A stretch of DNA of 64,000 bases from assembly GCF_947501905.1 (NCBI RefSeq), contig NZ_CANMXL010000003.1:372001-436000 (forward strand), read 5' to 3'. The position numbers and the translations under genes are program-made. Below the pieces are notes generated by a model, which worked only from the letters and a program-made list of their open reading frames with translations, ran no database searches and was not told the origin of the DNA. The stretch is from an uncultured Winogradskyella sp. GTDB lineage: Bacteria > Bacteroidota > Bacteroidia > Flavobacteriales > Flavobacteriaceae. Below are positions 35,959 to 44,935 of this stretch, piece after piece; position 1 is the first letter of the stretch, and every line of letters begins with the position of its first letter.

Positions 35959-35985
35959 ACCATAAAGTTACAAAAGCAAAGTGGA

Positions 35986-37356
35986 TTAAATACCTAGAAT
36001 TAGTTTAGCAATCCAGAAATAGAGTAGAATACCAAGTATGTCATTACTTGTAGTTATAAAAGGACCAGTAGCTATTGCTGGGTCAATGCCACGCTTGTCA
36101 AGAAATAGTGGTACAAAAGTGCCTATTAGTCCTGCGATTATAATCACAGCTACTAGAGATACAGAAATGGCTAAGGCTTTATCCATATCGCCATTATAAC
36201 CCCAAACAAATAAAAACAGAAAGACTGCTAGTATAATGCCATTTAGAGCAGCCAAAAACATTTCTTTTATGAGTCGGCTATTGATGCTTCCTTTAACATC
36301 GTCATTGGCTAAACCTTGCACAATAATGGCGCTAGATTGTACACCTACATTACCAGCCATTGCAGCAATTAGAGGTGTAAAAAAGAAGAGTACCTTATAT
36401 TTATCAAAAGCATTTTGAAAACCTTCCATAATTATAAACGCTCCAATACCACCAAGTAATCCTAAGAACAACCAAGGTAAACGTGCTCTTGTCAATTCTA
36501 TGATACTATCATCTGAGTCTACATCTTGCGTAATACCAGCAGCAAGTTGGTAATCTTTTTCTGCCTCTTCTTTAAGAACATCGACAATATCATCAATGGT
36601 AATACGGCCCAATAGCGTTTGTTCATCATCGACAACTGGGATGGCTTCTAAATCGTACTTTGCCATAACTTTTGCGACCTCTTCAGCGTCTTCGTTAACA
36701 TTAACAAAATCAACATTGTCTTTTGCTATCTCAGCAATTTTTTCTTCGCTTTTTGCTGTAATTAAATCTTTTAATGATAGACGGCCAATTAGCTTTTCAT
36801 CTTTACTGACAACGTAGATAGAGTGTACTCTAGAGACATCTTTTGCTTGTCCACGAATACGACGCAAGCAGCCAGCAACGGTCCAAGTGCCATAAACTTT
36901 TACAAGCTCTTTTGCCATAAGTCCACCAGCAGTGTCCTCATCATAGGTTAAAAGTTCTTGGATTTCTGCTTTGTGTTCTTCGTCTTCAATTTGTGAGATT
37001 ACCGCTTCTTGACGCTCTTCAGGAAGCTCAGCAATAATATCTGCAGCATCATCGGTATCTAATTCTTCAACTTCTTCTGCGATTTCTTTTGCGGATAGAT
37101 TATCAAGAATTTTTTCACGTACATCCTCATCTAACTCAGTAAGAATGTCTGATGTAGTTTCGCTATCGAGAAGCTTTATAATATAGATAGCTTCTTCGAA
37201 GTTGAGTTCGTCTAAAATCTCGGCAATATCGGCGTAGTGAAACTCATTAAGAAGACTTTTTAGCGCTTCGTCATCATTACTAATGATAAGTGCTTTTACG
37301 TTTTCTATCAGCTCGGTAGTGAGTTGAAATTGTATGTTTTCTTGAGTTTCTTCCAA
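35986..37356 (-). CDS. mgtE: Magnesium transporter
   Basis: 456 residues. The N-terminal cytoplasmic superhelix (about 1-130) is acidic, with repeated ELDxEEA-type motifs. Two CBS domains follow (about 135-255, GRLSLKDLI, GRITIDDIVDVL), and then five membrane helices (about 290-455) with the signature PLIAAMAGNVGVQSSAIIVQG. CBS domains sense Mg and close the channel when Mg is high. Length is typical. No Mg riboswitch is obvious in the short gap before the gene. Confidence 0.96.
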   Translation of the reverse strand: MEETQENIQFQLTTELIENVKALIISNDDEALKSLLNEFHYADIAEILDELNFEEAIYIIKLLDSETTSDILTELDEDVREKILDNLSAKEIAEEVEELDTDDAADIIAELPEERQEAVISQIEDEEHKAEIQELLTYDEDTAGGLMAKELVKVYGTWTVAGCLRRIRGQAKDVSRVHSIYVVSKDEKLIGRLSLKDLITAKSEEKIAEIAKDNVDFVNVNEDAEEVAKVMAKYDLEAIPVVDDEQTLLGRITIDDIVDVLKEEAEKDYQLAAGITQDVDSDDSIIELTRARLPWLFLGLLGGIGAFIIMEGFQNAFDKYKVLFFFTPLIAAMAGNVGVQSSAIIVQGLANDDVKGSINSRLIKEMFLAALNGIILAVFLFLFVWGYNGDMDKALAISVSLVAVIIIAGLIGTFVPLFLDKRGIDPAIATGPFITTSNDILGILLYFWIAKLILGI

Positions 37357-37394
37357 AACGAAAAATCAGCAATTAAGGTTATTAAACCTAATGT

Positions 37395-38171
37395 CTACTT
37401 TTCGTCCTTTTCAATTAATAAGGTTAACTCTATAAATTGAGCAACACTTAATTGTTCTGGACGCTGGCCAAAGATAGTATTTGCTTTTAAATTATCAGAA
37501 AGATTAAAAACTTTTAAACTGTTGCGAAGTGTTTTTCGTCGTTGTTGAAAACCTGTTTTTACCACACGGAAGAATAGCTTCTCGTCACAAGGCAGATTGT
37601 AGCTCTCTTTTCGGGTTAATAATAATACACCTGAATCTACTTTTGGTGGTGGATTAAAAACACTAGGCGGTACTGTGAATAAATATTCTGCATCATAAAA
37701 AGCTTGTGTTAAAACGGAAAGAATGCCATATACTTTACTGCCTTCTTTAGAACAAATGCGTTTGGCAACTTCTTTTTGAAACATTCCTGAAAACTCTGGA
37801 ATTTGATTTCGCATTTCTAAAGTTTTGAAAACTATTTGAGAAGAGATGTTATAGGGAAAATTACCAATAATAGCGAATGACTGTCCTTTAAATACGAGGT
37901 TGAGGTCGTAACGTAAAAAGTCTTTTTCGTAGATTCTATCAGAAAGATTGAGATAGTTGTTTTTTAGATATTCAACCGATTCTGTATCAATTTCTATAAC
38001 ATGAGTTGTGGTATTTTTCTCTAGCAAATATTTGGTCAAAACTCCCATTCCTGGGCCAATTTCTAATACATCATCATAACCTTTTAAAGATAAAGTATCG
38101 GCTATTTTTTTAGCGATACTCTCGTCTTTTAAAAAGTGTTGTCCTAGGTGTTTTTTTGCTTTTACGCTCAT
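37395..38171 (-). CDS. rsmA: 16S rRNA adenine dimethyltransferase
   Basis: 258 residues. The SAM site [11 protein letters not shown] (37-47) and the catalytic NFPYN motif (NLPYN in most relatives, here with Phe) are present. It dimethylates A1518 and A1519 of 16S rRNA during 30S maturation; loss gives kasugamycin resistance in other bacteria. It lies 4 bases after a small membrane protein gene and 38 bases before mgtE on the same strand. Confidence 0.96.
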   Translation of the reverse strand: MSVKAKKHLGQHFLKDESIAKKIADTLSLKGYDDVLEIGPGMGVLTKYLLEKNTTTHVIEIDTESVEYLKNNYLNLSDRIYEKDFLRYDLNLVFKGQSFAIIGNFPYNISSQIVFKTLEMRNQIPEFSGMFQKEVAKRICSKEGSKVYGILSVLTQAFYDAEYLFTVPPSVFNPPPKVDSGVLLLTRKESYNLPCDEKLFFRVVKTGFQQRRKTLRNSLKVFNLSDNLKANTIFGQRPEQLSVAQFIELTLLIEKDEK

Positions 38172-38175
38172 AAGA

Positions 38176-38364
38176 TTAATCTAAAGGCTTCTTTAGTGAG
38201 ATAAAAATAAGCAATAGTCCTAAACCAATTCCACATAAGAATCCGCCAACGGTTTCCCATGGCTCAATATTATATTGCAAATATGCTAATATTGCCCCAG
38301 ATACAATAATTAGTATACATACAGCAATTAGTAATGTTTTGTTATTGTATAGAAAGTGATTCAT
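38176..38364 (-). CDS. Small membrane protein
   Basis: 62 residues with two hydrophobic helices (about 10-30 and 39-56) separated by a short loop with WETVGG. No family recognised. It sits between rsmA (4 bases) and a DUF4286-like gene (2 bases), which argues for a real gene in an operon. Confidence 0.65.
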   Translation of the reverse strand: MNHFLYNNKTLLIAVCILIIVSGAILAYLQYNIEPWETVGGFLCGIGLGLLLIFISLKKPLD

Positions 38365-38366
38365 AA

Positions 38367-38690
38367 TTACTTAAAATTTACAGCATAAGTGTCTATAACT
38401 TCAAGCTCTGTCCTAAAGGCTAACATTTTATCGGCAAACTTTTTTAATCCTTCTTGTCTTAATCCATCAGCATCTTCCTGGTAATATTTATCTAATGCTT
38501 CGCGGGAATATGAACGGTATTGAATAGAATAGGTTTGGCCACCCATTTCTTCTTCAACTATAACTTTAGAGAAGGTTGCGCCGTCAAATTTGCCAGTTGC
38601 TAAAACTTTAGGAATATGTTCTTTTATCCAGATGAGCCATTCATCATGGGCAGAATCGTCTATGTTTACAGTGACATTATATATTATCAT
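38367..38690 (-). CDS. DUF4286-family protein
   Basis: 107 residues. The pattern MIIYNVTVNIDDSAHDEWLIWIKEHIPKVLATGKF and YSIQYRSYSREALDKYYQEDA matches DUF4286, small ferredoxin-like-fold proteins common in Bacteroidetes. Function unknown. It is directly adjacent to the GNAT gene (no gap) and 2 bases from the next. Confidence 0.85.
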   Translation of the reverse strand: MIIYNVTVNIDDSAHDEWLIWIKEHIPKVLATGKFDGATFSKVIVEEEMGGQTYSIQYRSYSREALDKYYQEDADGLRQEGLKKFADKMLAFRTELEVIDTYAVNFK

Positions 38691-39203
38691 TTATAATTGT
38701 TTTTCGAATAAGAGAAGATTTTCATCTTCCTCAAAAGGATTAACTGTTTTTTTATACTTGAAACCCAATTTTTCAATAAGTCCAATGGAGACCTTATTAA
38801 TAGGTAATGTTATTGCACAAACTGTATTAATATTGAATGTATTCTTAGCTAAATCTAGTAGTTCGGACGATGTTTCAAAACCATATCCTTTTCCATGAAA
38901 TTCAGGTAAGATAGAGAAACCAATATCTACATGCTCTAAGGTATCACGTTTTAGTAAACCAGCTGTGCCAATAGGTTTAAGATTATCAGATTTTAGGCAC
39001 ATTTTGTAGTAACCAAAATCATACTTTTCGTAACATTTTAACTGATTATTTTTTATGTAATCTTCGGCTTCAGCTACAGTTTTTATATTTCTATCGCCAA
39101 TAAATTTTAACCAACCAGGTGTGTTCATCAATTCTAAAATAAAAGGTGCATCCTCCACAGTAATTTTTGAAAGAATTAATCTTTCGGTCTCGGCTATTTT
39201 CAT
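38691..39203 (-). CDS. RimJ/RimL-type GNAT acetyltransferase
   Basis: 170 residues. The N-terminus TERLILSKITVEDAPFILELMNTPGWLKFIGDRNI and the acyl-CoA loop GFSILPEFHGKGYGFETSSELL are typical of the RimJ group. The C-terminus is GLIEKLGFKYKKTV. The acetylated partner cannot be predicted. It lies in the compact minus-strand gene run upstream of rsmA and starts 8 bases after the TPR gene stop. Confidence 0.87.
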   Translation of the reverse strand: MKIAETERLILSKITVEDAPFILELMNTPGWLKFIGDRNIKTVAEAEDYIKNNQLKCYEKYDFGYYKMCLKSDNLKPIGTAGLLKRDTLEHVDIGFSILPEFHGKGYGFETSSELLDLAKNTFNINTVCAITLPINKVSIGLIEKLGFKYKKTVNPFEEDENLLLFEKQL

Positions 39204-39211
39204 TCTAGAAT

Positions 39212-41017
39212 TTAATTTATGGTATCACCTCGTAGCATTCTAAATTTCTTTCGAGCTTCGACAAAATAGATACTGTCTTCGTGATTGAAGATTATTTTTT
39301 CATAAAGTGATTTTGCTTCTTCAGGTTTTGCTAAGTGCAAATTATAAAGCTCAGCCAAATAGTAGTATGCATCATCAATAAAGATATCCTCACGATAATC
39401 TGCTATGATTTTTTCATAGTTGGCTTCTGCTTTTTCGTATTGGTTTTGCTTCTCGTAAAGTTTTGCTTGAGTAAATAAGGCTTGGTCAATAATACTTTCG
39501 CCATTATGTTCAGTTAAAACCTTATCTAAAAGTTTGATGGCTTCTCCAGTTTTATTCTGAAATGCTAATAAATCTGCTTTAGCATAATATTTTAAAGCTG
39601 TTTGCGTAGTATCGTCCCACTTATTATCGGAGATTAATAACTTTAAATCTAAAGCATCATTAGCAATGAGTTGAGAGGTAGATGCTTTTAAGACTTTAAG
39701 CTGAGATTCAGCCCAATCAAAATCACCTTTATAATAACTTGTTCTAGCAATTTTATAGGCTGCTTCCTGAGCAATAGTGCTGTTTTTTAGATTAGCCTTT
39801 ATTTGAGTATAAAATATAAGCGCCTCATTAAACTTTTCTTGAAGCACTAAAATATCAGCCAATTTTAATTTTACTAAGGCTTCTTGATAAGGCGAAATGT
39901 CTAATTTGTATGAGGCTTTCAGAAACTCAGAAGCTTGTTTAGGTTGCTCAAAACTAAATGCCAAAAACTGCCCATAGGATAACTGAAGTGCTAATGTAGA
40001 TTCAAACTTGCCATATGTTTCAAATAACGATAAGTACTTTTCATTTATAACCTCGAGCTCTTTTTTCGAAGCATTTTCGGTTTTAATTTCTAATATAGAT
40101 TGATGTGCTAGTAGAATAACATCTCTCTCTTGAGATGTCTCCAAAATGTAGTTAAAGATATTTATTGCTGTTTCTTTATCTGCATCATCTGAGGCTGTTA
40201 TCGCCAAATCTATAATTCGTTCTAGGCTCTCAGGGTTTCTTCTGTATAAGGCTTTTTCTTGTACAAAAGATTTACTGTATTGACGCTCTTGTACATAAAG
40301 CCAGCTTAATAACTCATACCAATATGCATCAGGATTAGTTTGTAAGCGTTTAAGCAAAAGGACTCTTAGGATTTTATTGTTTTCGTTATCCTTATTTTCA
40401 GAAACAAATTGGCTAAAATTTCGTTTTATGTTATTTAATGTATTTGGCTTATAAGCAACATAATCTATATAGCTAGAAAACATATTTTTAACATCGCCTA
40501 AATCTCCGTATATGCGTGCTAATTGGACACTGAAATTCTTTTCTGGTAATAGTTGTGTCGCTTTTTTGTAGCCTTTTATGGCTTGAGGTAAAAGCGAATG
40601 TTTTTCAAAACGTTGTCCAATACCGTAAATGTATGTAGGTCTTTCGTCTAGTGCATTAATAGCCTCATTATATAATGCTTCTGCTTTTACAATGCTGTCT
40701 TTAAGTTGGTAGTTGTAGCCCAATTCTACAAGCATTATTGGGGCTCTATTTTTTACTATTCGTTTTTCTAAAATGGTTTGCGCTTTATCATACTCTTCTA
40801 ATTGCTGATAGGTGTCTACAATTTTATAGACATAAGTATAAGAATAGGGTTTAGCTTCGTATAATTTACTGTAAATGAGTAATGCTTTCTTAAACTCTCC
40901 ACGCTTATAATAATCATCTCCTAAATTGAGCTGTTTTTTATCAGCGCCTTGGGCGACAACTATTGCAGCAGAAAATATTGTGATAAAGACTAATAGTATG
41001 TGCTTTCTTAACATCAT
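39212..41017 (-). CDS. TPR-repeat protein with signal peptide
   Basis: About 601 residues from the ATG pair at 41017/41014; an upstream TTG at 41035 is not needed. A signal peptide (MLRKHILLVFITIFSAAIVVAQ) is followed by TPR-type helical repeats over nearly the whole length (e.g. AEALYNEAINALDERPTYIYGIGQRFE, QAKLYEKQNQYEKAEANYEKI). It is likely a periplasmic or surface scaffold. The TPRs near the C-terminus resemble those of the YbgF/BamD-like type, but no specific role follows. It ends 8 bases before the GNAT gene. Confidence 0.82.
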   Translation of the reverse strand: MMLRKHILLVFITIFSAAIVVAQGADKKQLNLGDDYYKRGEFKKALLIYSKLYEAKPYSYTYVYKIVDTYQQLEEYDKAQTILEKRIVKNRAPIMLVELGYNYQLKDSIVKAEALYNEAINALDERPTYIYGIGQRFEKHSLLPQAIKGYKKATQLLPEKNFSVQLARIYGDLGDVKNMFSSYIDYVAYKPNTLNNIKRNFSQFVSENKDNENNKILRVLLLKRLQTNPDAYWYELLSWLYVQERQYSKSFVQEKALYRRNPESLERIIDLAITASDDADKETAINIFNYILETSQERDVILLAHQSILEIKTENASKKELEVINEKYLSLFETYGKFESTLALQLSYGQFLAFSFEQPKQASEFLKASYKLDISPYQEALVKLKLADILVLQEKFNEALIFYTQIKANLKNSTIAQEAAYKIARTSYYKGDFDWAESQLKVLKASTSQLIANDALDLKLLISDNKWDDTTQTALKYYAKADLLAFQNKTGEAIKLLDKVLTEHNGESIIDQALFTQAKLYEKQNQYEKAEANYEKIIADYREDIFIDDAYYYLAELYNLHLAKPEEAKSLYEKIIFNHEDSIYFVEARKKFRMLRGDTIN

Positions 41018-41065
41018 AAGTTGTAAATATAACAAATGACGCTTTTAGATATTGCAAATGGTATC

Positions 41066-41096
41066 ATAAAAAATGCCCAAGAAACCTTGAGCATTA
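41066..41096 (-). terminator. serS terminator
   Basis: The arms AATGC-C-CAAG and CTTG-A-GCATT (one internal mismatch) enclose a four-base loop, with an A run on the plus side, i.e. T run on the minus strand. It follows serS. Confidence 0.75.
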
Positions 41097-41117
41097 GTTT
41101 TTATAACATCTTAAGTT

Positions 41118-42389
41118 TTAATCTATAATATCAAAACCAGTATACGGAATTAAAACTTCAGGAATTTTAATACCACTTCCCGTTTGGTAATTTTCAAGAA
41201 TACTAGCGAGAATACGAGGTAATGCCAATGAGCTTCCGTTTAGTGTATGCGCTAATTCGTTTTTACCATCACTGTTTTTAAAACGTAATTTTAATCGGTT
41301 AGACTGGTAGGTTTCAAAATTAGAAACAGAAGATACTTCTAACCAACGTTCTTGGGCGGCAGAAAACACTTCAAAATCGTATGTTAGTGCAGAAGCGAAG
41401 GTTAAATCTCCGCCACAAAGACGTAAAATGCGATATGGTAATTTTAGTTCTTTTAAAATATCCTGAACGTGAGATACCATATTATCTAACGCTTGGTAAG
41501 ATTTTGATGGGTGCTCTACTCGGATAATTTCTACCTTATCAAACTGGTGTAAGCGGTTAAGGCCACGAACATGTGCGCCATAACTTCCAGCTTCACGTCT
41601 AAAGCAAGGCGTATAACCAGTAATACCAATTGGTAAATCACTCTCGTTAAGAATAATATCTCTAAAAATATTAGTCCCCGGAACTTCTGCAGTAGGAATT
41701 AGATATAGATTGTCTTCAGTAACATGATACATCTGACCTTCTTTATCTGGTAATTGACCTGTTCCAAAACCAGACGCTTCATTAACCAAATGAGGTAATT
41801 GATATTCTGTATAACCTACTTCAGTATTTTTATCTAAAAAATAAGCTATTAATGCACGTTGCAAACGAGCACCTTTTCCTTTGTAAACAGGAAAACCTGC
41901 GCCAGCTATTTTATTACCTAATTCAAAATCTATGATGTCGTATTTTTTTGCCAATTCCCAATGAGGAAGTGCACCGTCATGTAAATTAGGCATTTCTCCA
42001 TCACGAAGAGTTTCTAAATTATCTTCATCCGAATTTCCATTAGGGACAATCGGATTAGGAACATTAGGTATTTTGTATAGTATATTGTTTAAAGCTTCAG
42101 CTTTTTCATTTAACTCCTGTTCAACCGTTTTTATAGTTTCTTTGAGTTCAGATGTTTTTGATTTAAGTTCATTAGCTTTTTCTGCTTGACCAGATTTAAA
42201 CAAATTTCCTATTTCTTTTGAAATAGAATTCATTTCGGCTTTTGTCGTATCTAGTTTTGTCTGCAACTGACGACGTTCTTCATCAAAATTTAAGACATCA
42301 TCAATCATTGGCTTTGCATCAAGATTTCTGATGGCCAATAATTTTATAATCTCTTCGCTGTTTTCTCTTATATGCGAAACTTGTAACAT
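41118..42389 (-). CDS. serS: Serine-tRNA ligase
   Basis: 423 residues. The N-terminal coiled-coil arm (about 25-100) binds tRNA-Ser; the class II core follows. Motif 2 is CFRREAGSYGAHVRGLNRLHQFDKVE and motif 3 is GSSLALPRILASILENYQ. It is cytoplasmic and charges tRNA-Ser. It has a consensus promoter (42447-42480) and a structured leader (42405-42432), and is followed by a hairpin terminator. Confidence 0.97.
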   Translation of the reverse strand: MLQVSHIRENSEEIIKLLAIRNLDAKPMIDDVLNFDEERRQLQTKLDTTKAEMNSISKEIGNLFKSGQAEKANELKSKTSELKETIKTVEQELNEKAEALNNILYKIPNVPNPIVPNGNSDEDNLETLRDGEMPNLHDGALPHWELAKKYDIIDFELGNKIAGAGFPVYKGKGARLQRALIAYFLDKNTEVGYTEYQLPHLVNEASGFGTGQLPDKEGQMYHVTEDNLYLIPTAEVPGTNIFRDIILNESDLPIGITGYTPCFRREAGSYGAHVRGLNRLHQFDKVEIIRVEHPSKSYQALDNMVSHVQDILKELKLPYRILRLCGGDLTFASALTYDFEVFSAAQERWLEVSSVSNFETYQSNRLKLRFKNSDGKNELAHTLNGSSLALPRILASILENYQTGSGIKIPEVLIPYTGFDIID

Positions 42390-42404
42390 AGTTACTTGGT
42401 TTTT

Positions 42405-42432
42405 GCGTTGCTCAAAATTTGAGCTATAACGC
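42405..42432 (-). promoter_or_regulatory. Hairpin in the serS 5' leader
   Basis: The palindrome GCTCAAAATTTGAGC (42410-42424) is extended by GCGTT / AACGC (42405-42409 / 42428-42432) with a three-base bulge. It lies between the predicted transcript start and the serS ATG. It is not a T-box. Confidence 0.5.
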
Positions 42433-42446
42433 TAATTAGCAAAGGG

Positions 42447-42480
42447 CAAAAGTAAAAAGATTTTGTGGCTAGTGAAACAA
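42447..42480 (-). promoter_or_regulatory. serS promoter
   Basis: On the minus strand TTG (42478-42480) plus a 23-base spacer plus TACTTTTG (42447-42454) matches the Bacteroidetes consensus, 58 bases or more before the ATG. Confidence 0.55.
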
Positions 42481-42488
42481 AAAGAAGT

Positions 42489-43796
42489 CTATTTTGAAGG
42501 TAAAAGCCACTCGTTGTGTTTAAAGTAATTCCACTCTACTTCAGTAAGGTCTATTTCTGGGTCTATAAAACGCTTTGAAGGTTTGCCATTTACACTTACA
42601 TAAGAAGTAGCAAATATTGAAACAGACTTACCTTCAGCTTCAAATTTTTGATTAAGCATTTGAGAAAATTGCCATATAAAATCGGGCTTAGTTTTTAAGT
42701 TGCGTTGCTGCTTTTTAGTGAGATAGTCGTTGAGGTTAATTGGGATAAAGCTATTTGTAGTATTATCAATTACTCTAAAGTTAATGCTTCCGCTTTTGAC
42801 GCGTAACATCATACGCCATGATAGGCGATGTCCTTCTTCTGTCCAAAGTACATTGTCTTCTATAAAATAATGACGCAAAGGCAATGCTACCTGAATTATA
42901 AAGTATGTAGCAAAAGCAATTTTAAAAGCATTCAGGTAGCTTGGTGTTTTTATATCATCACCTATATATAGTTCTTTCTTTTTTAAAAAGATGTTTCTAA
43001 TCGTTTTTGGTTCAAAAAAGAATAAGCAGAACGCTAAGGATAAGTATGGGAATATGCCAATATGAAATATAAAGGAATTAAAAAGATGAAAAAATATAGA
43101 AGCGAAAAATGCATATTTACGAGTTGGCTTAAAAAGTAAAAGCGGAATGATTAACCCGTCGAATAATATCCCAGAATATGCAATAAAATAATGTACACTT
43201 TCATTTTGAAGTAGCTCACCAACTATAGGGAAATGAGATTTACTCTGCATTAAGAGCTTAATTACTGAGCCATCTAACCAATCTGGGTATATTTTTGCAA
43301 TTGAAGCATATGTGTATACAATTAAGAGTTGTAAAATAAACACCCAACGACACCAATTGGGCATAGATATGCTTTTGAGTTTTGGGTTAAGTTTTGCATC
43401 AAAAGACGCATAGCTATTAGCAGGTAACACCGCCATAATAAAGCTTAGCAAAAACAATAAATAATAATGATTATTGTATGATGATTTTTGCATAAAATAT
43501 GTGCCAGCCCACATAATTGCAAAAGCAAAAGCACTATACCTATATTTATAACCTACCATTATAAGTAAGCCAAAAACACCCATGATGATGTAATAAGCAT
43601 ACATCCAGTTTCCGGGTAGTGGTTGCAACCAACTAAAGTCTATAAAACTAAAAGTAAATTCGGGCTCAATAAGTGTCCTCTTTATCCAACCTGTAAATAT
43701 GGCGCCAACAGATTCTAAAAAGCATAGTAGTCCAAAGAAAATTCTAAAAACAATTAGAGAAGAATTATCTATATGTCTAAATAGAAATGTATTCAT
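42489..43796 (-). CDS. HTTM-domain membrane protein (gamma-carboxylase-like)
   Basis: 435 residues with several membrane helices, beginning at LIVFRIFFGLLCFLESV. The middle has the HTTM pattern (IDFSWLQPLPGNWMYAYYIIMGVFGLL; ATYFIIQVALPLRHYFIEDNVLWTEEGHRLSWRMMLR). HTTM proteins are relatives of vitamin K-dependent gamma-glutamyl carboxylase, but bacterial versions are of unknown function. It overlaps the ribF end by four bases, indicating coupling with FAD synthesis. Confidence 0.82.
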   Translation of the reverse strand: MNTFLFRHIDNSSLIVFRIFFGLLCFLESVGAIFTGWIKRTLIEPEFTFSFIDFSWLQPLPGNWMYAYYIIMGVFGLLIMVGYKYRYSAFAFAIMWAGTYFMQKSSYNNHYYLLFLLSFIMAVLPANSYASFDAKLNPKLKSISMPNWCRWVFILQLLIVYTYASIAKIYPDWLDGSVIKLLMQSKSHFPIVGELLQNESVHYFIAYSGILFDGLIIPLLLFKPTRKYAFFASIFFHLFNSFIFHIGIFPYLSLAFCLFFFEPKTIRNIFLKKKELYIGDDIKTPSYLNAFKIAFATYFIIQVALPLRHYFIEDNVLWTEEGHRLSWRMMLRVKSGSINFRVIDNTTNSFIPINLNDYLTKKQQRNLKTKPDFIWQFSQMLNQKFEAEGKSVSIFATSYVSVNGKPSKRFIDPEIDLTEVEWNYFKHNEWLLPSK

Positions 43797-44707
43797 TCCG
43801 CTGATTTAATATATGCTAACGCATTTTCCCTATCAAGTCTGAGTTGTTCTTGAAGCGCTTCTAGGGTTTCAAATTTATGCTCATCTCTTAATCTGGTCAA
43901 TAGTTCTATTACAATTTGTTTGCCGTAAATGTCATTTTCAAAATCAAAGAAATGGATTTCTATAGATCTTGGCTTATTTTTTATAGTTGGGTTTGAGCCA
44001 ATATTCATCATACCATAATATAAAGTCTCATTAATTGTAGATTTAACAACATAAACACCATCTTTTGGGATGAGCTTGTAATCTTCTTCTATATATATGT
44101 TAGCTGTAGGGAAATCAATAGTACGACCTATACTTTGACCGCTAACGACTTTTCCAGTTAAAAAATAATTATAACCTAAATAAGTGTTAGCAAGAGATAT
44201 ATTTCCATTATTGAGGGCATTTCTTATTTTAGTAGAACTTACTGTTACTTCAGCAATATCCTCAGCAGAGATTTCTTCAATTTCAAAATCAAACTCTTCT
44301 GAAAATTTTTTTAAATCATTAATGTTGGCACTTCTGTTTTTTCCAAAATGGTGATCATATCCAATTACAACCTGCTTGGTATTTAATTCATTTACTAAAA
44401 TGTCTTTTACATAAGCCCTAGCAGATAAGTTGGCAAACTCTCTTGTAAATGTTTTTACGCAAATTAATTCTACACCAAATTTTTCTAGTAAAACTCTTCG
44501 TTCCGCAATAGTATTTAATAATTTTATAGAGTGATTTTGTTGGAGTACCATCCTAGGATGAGGAAAAAAAGTTAATACGCTAGGAATCAAGTCTTTCTCT
44601 TTTGAGAGGTTTACTATTCTTTTTAGTATCTTTTGATGGCCAATGTGCACACCATCAAAGGTTCCAATTGTTAAAATTTTAGAAAAACGTCGGTGATTTG
44701 ATGACAT
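43793..44707 (-). CDS. ribF: Bifunctional riboflavin kinase/FAD synthetase
   Basis: 304 residues. The N-terminal FMN adenylyltransferase domain has GTFDGVHIGHQKIL (13-26) and SSTKIRNALNNG. The C-terminal riboflavin kinase domain has IGRTIDFPTANI and DGVYVVKSTI. It makes FMN and FAD from riboflavin. It is the upstream gene of a pair with the HTTM gene (4-base overlap). Confidence 0.96.
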   Translation of the reverse strand: MSSNHRRFSKILTIGTFDGVHIGHQKILKRIVNLSKEKDLIPSVLTFFPHPRMVLQQNHSIKLLNTIAERRVLLEKFGVELICVKTFTREFANLSARAYVKDILVNELNTKQVVIGYDHHFGKNRSANINDLKKFSEEFDFEIEEISAEDIAEVTVSSTKIRNALNNGNISLANTYLGYNYFLTGKVVSGQSIGRTIDFPTANIYIEEDYKLIPKDGVYVVKSTINETLYYGMMNIGSNPTIKNKPRSIEIHFFDFENDIYGKQIVIELLTRLRDEHKFETLEALQEQLRLDRENALAYIKSAE

Positions 44708-44725
44708 TGTACGAATTATTGTGCT

Positions 44726-44761
44726 TTTGTTAAGGATATGTAAAAAAAAAGTATAAATTTG
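44726..44761 (+). promoter_or_regulatory. Candidate promoter of the metalloprotease-porP unit
   Basis: TTTG (44726-44729), a 24-base spacer and TAAATTTG (44754-44761). The spacer is at the long end. It would give a leader of about 170 bases before the ATG at 44936. Confidence 0.4.
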
Positions 44762-44849
44762 GTGCTAATTTAATAATCCTATACTAATCCATATGGCAAA
44801 AAAACTACATTTAAACCACTTAACTAAATATTTAAATCTTTTTTTAACT

Positions 44850-44861
44850 AACCTATAGGTT
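44850..44861. promoter_or_regulatory. Palindrome in the metalloprotease leader
   Basis: A perfect 12-base palindrome AACCTATAGGTT lies 75 bases before the ATG of the metalloprotease, downstream of the candidate promoter. Possible operator; the evidence is only the symmetry. Confidence 0.3.
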
Positions 44862-44935
44862 TGATCTTTCATCGAAATACTATAAACGTATTTTTTTGAG
44901 AGGCTTTTATATTACATTAATTAAACTCACTTCAA

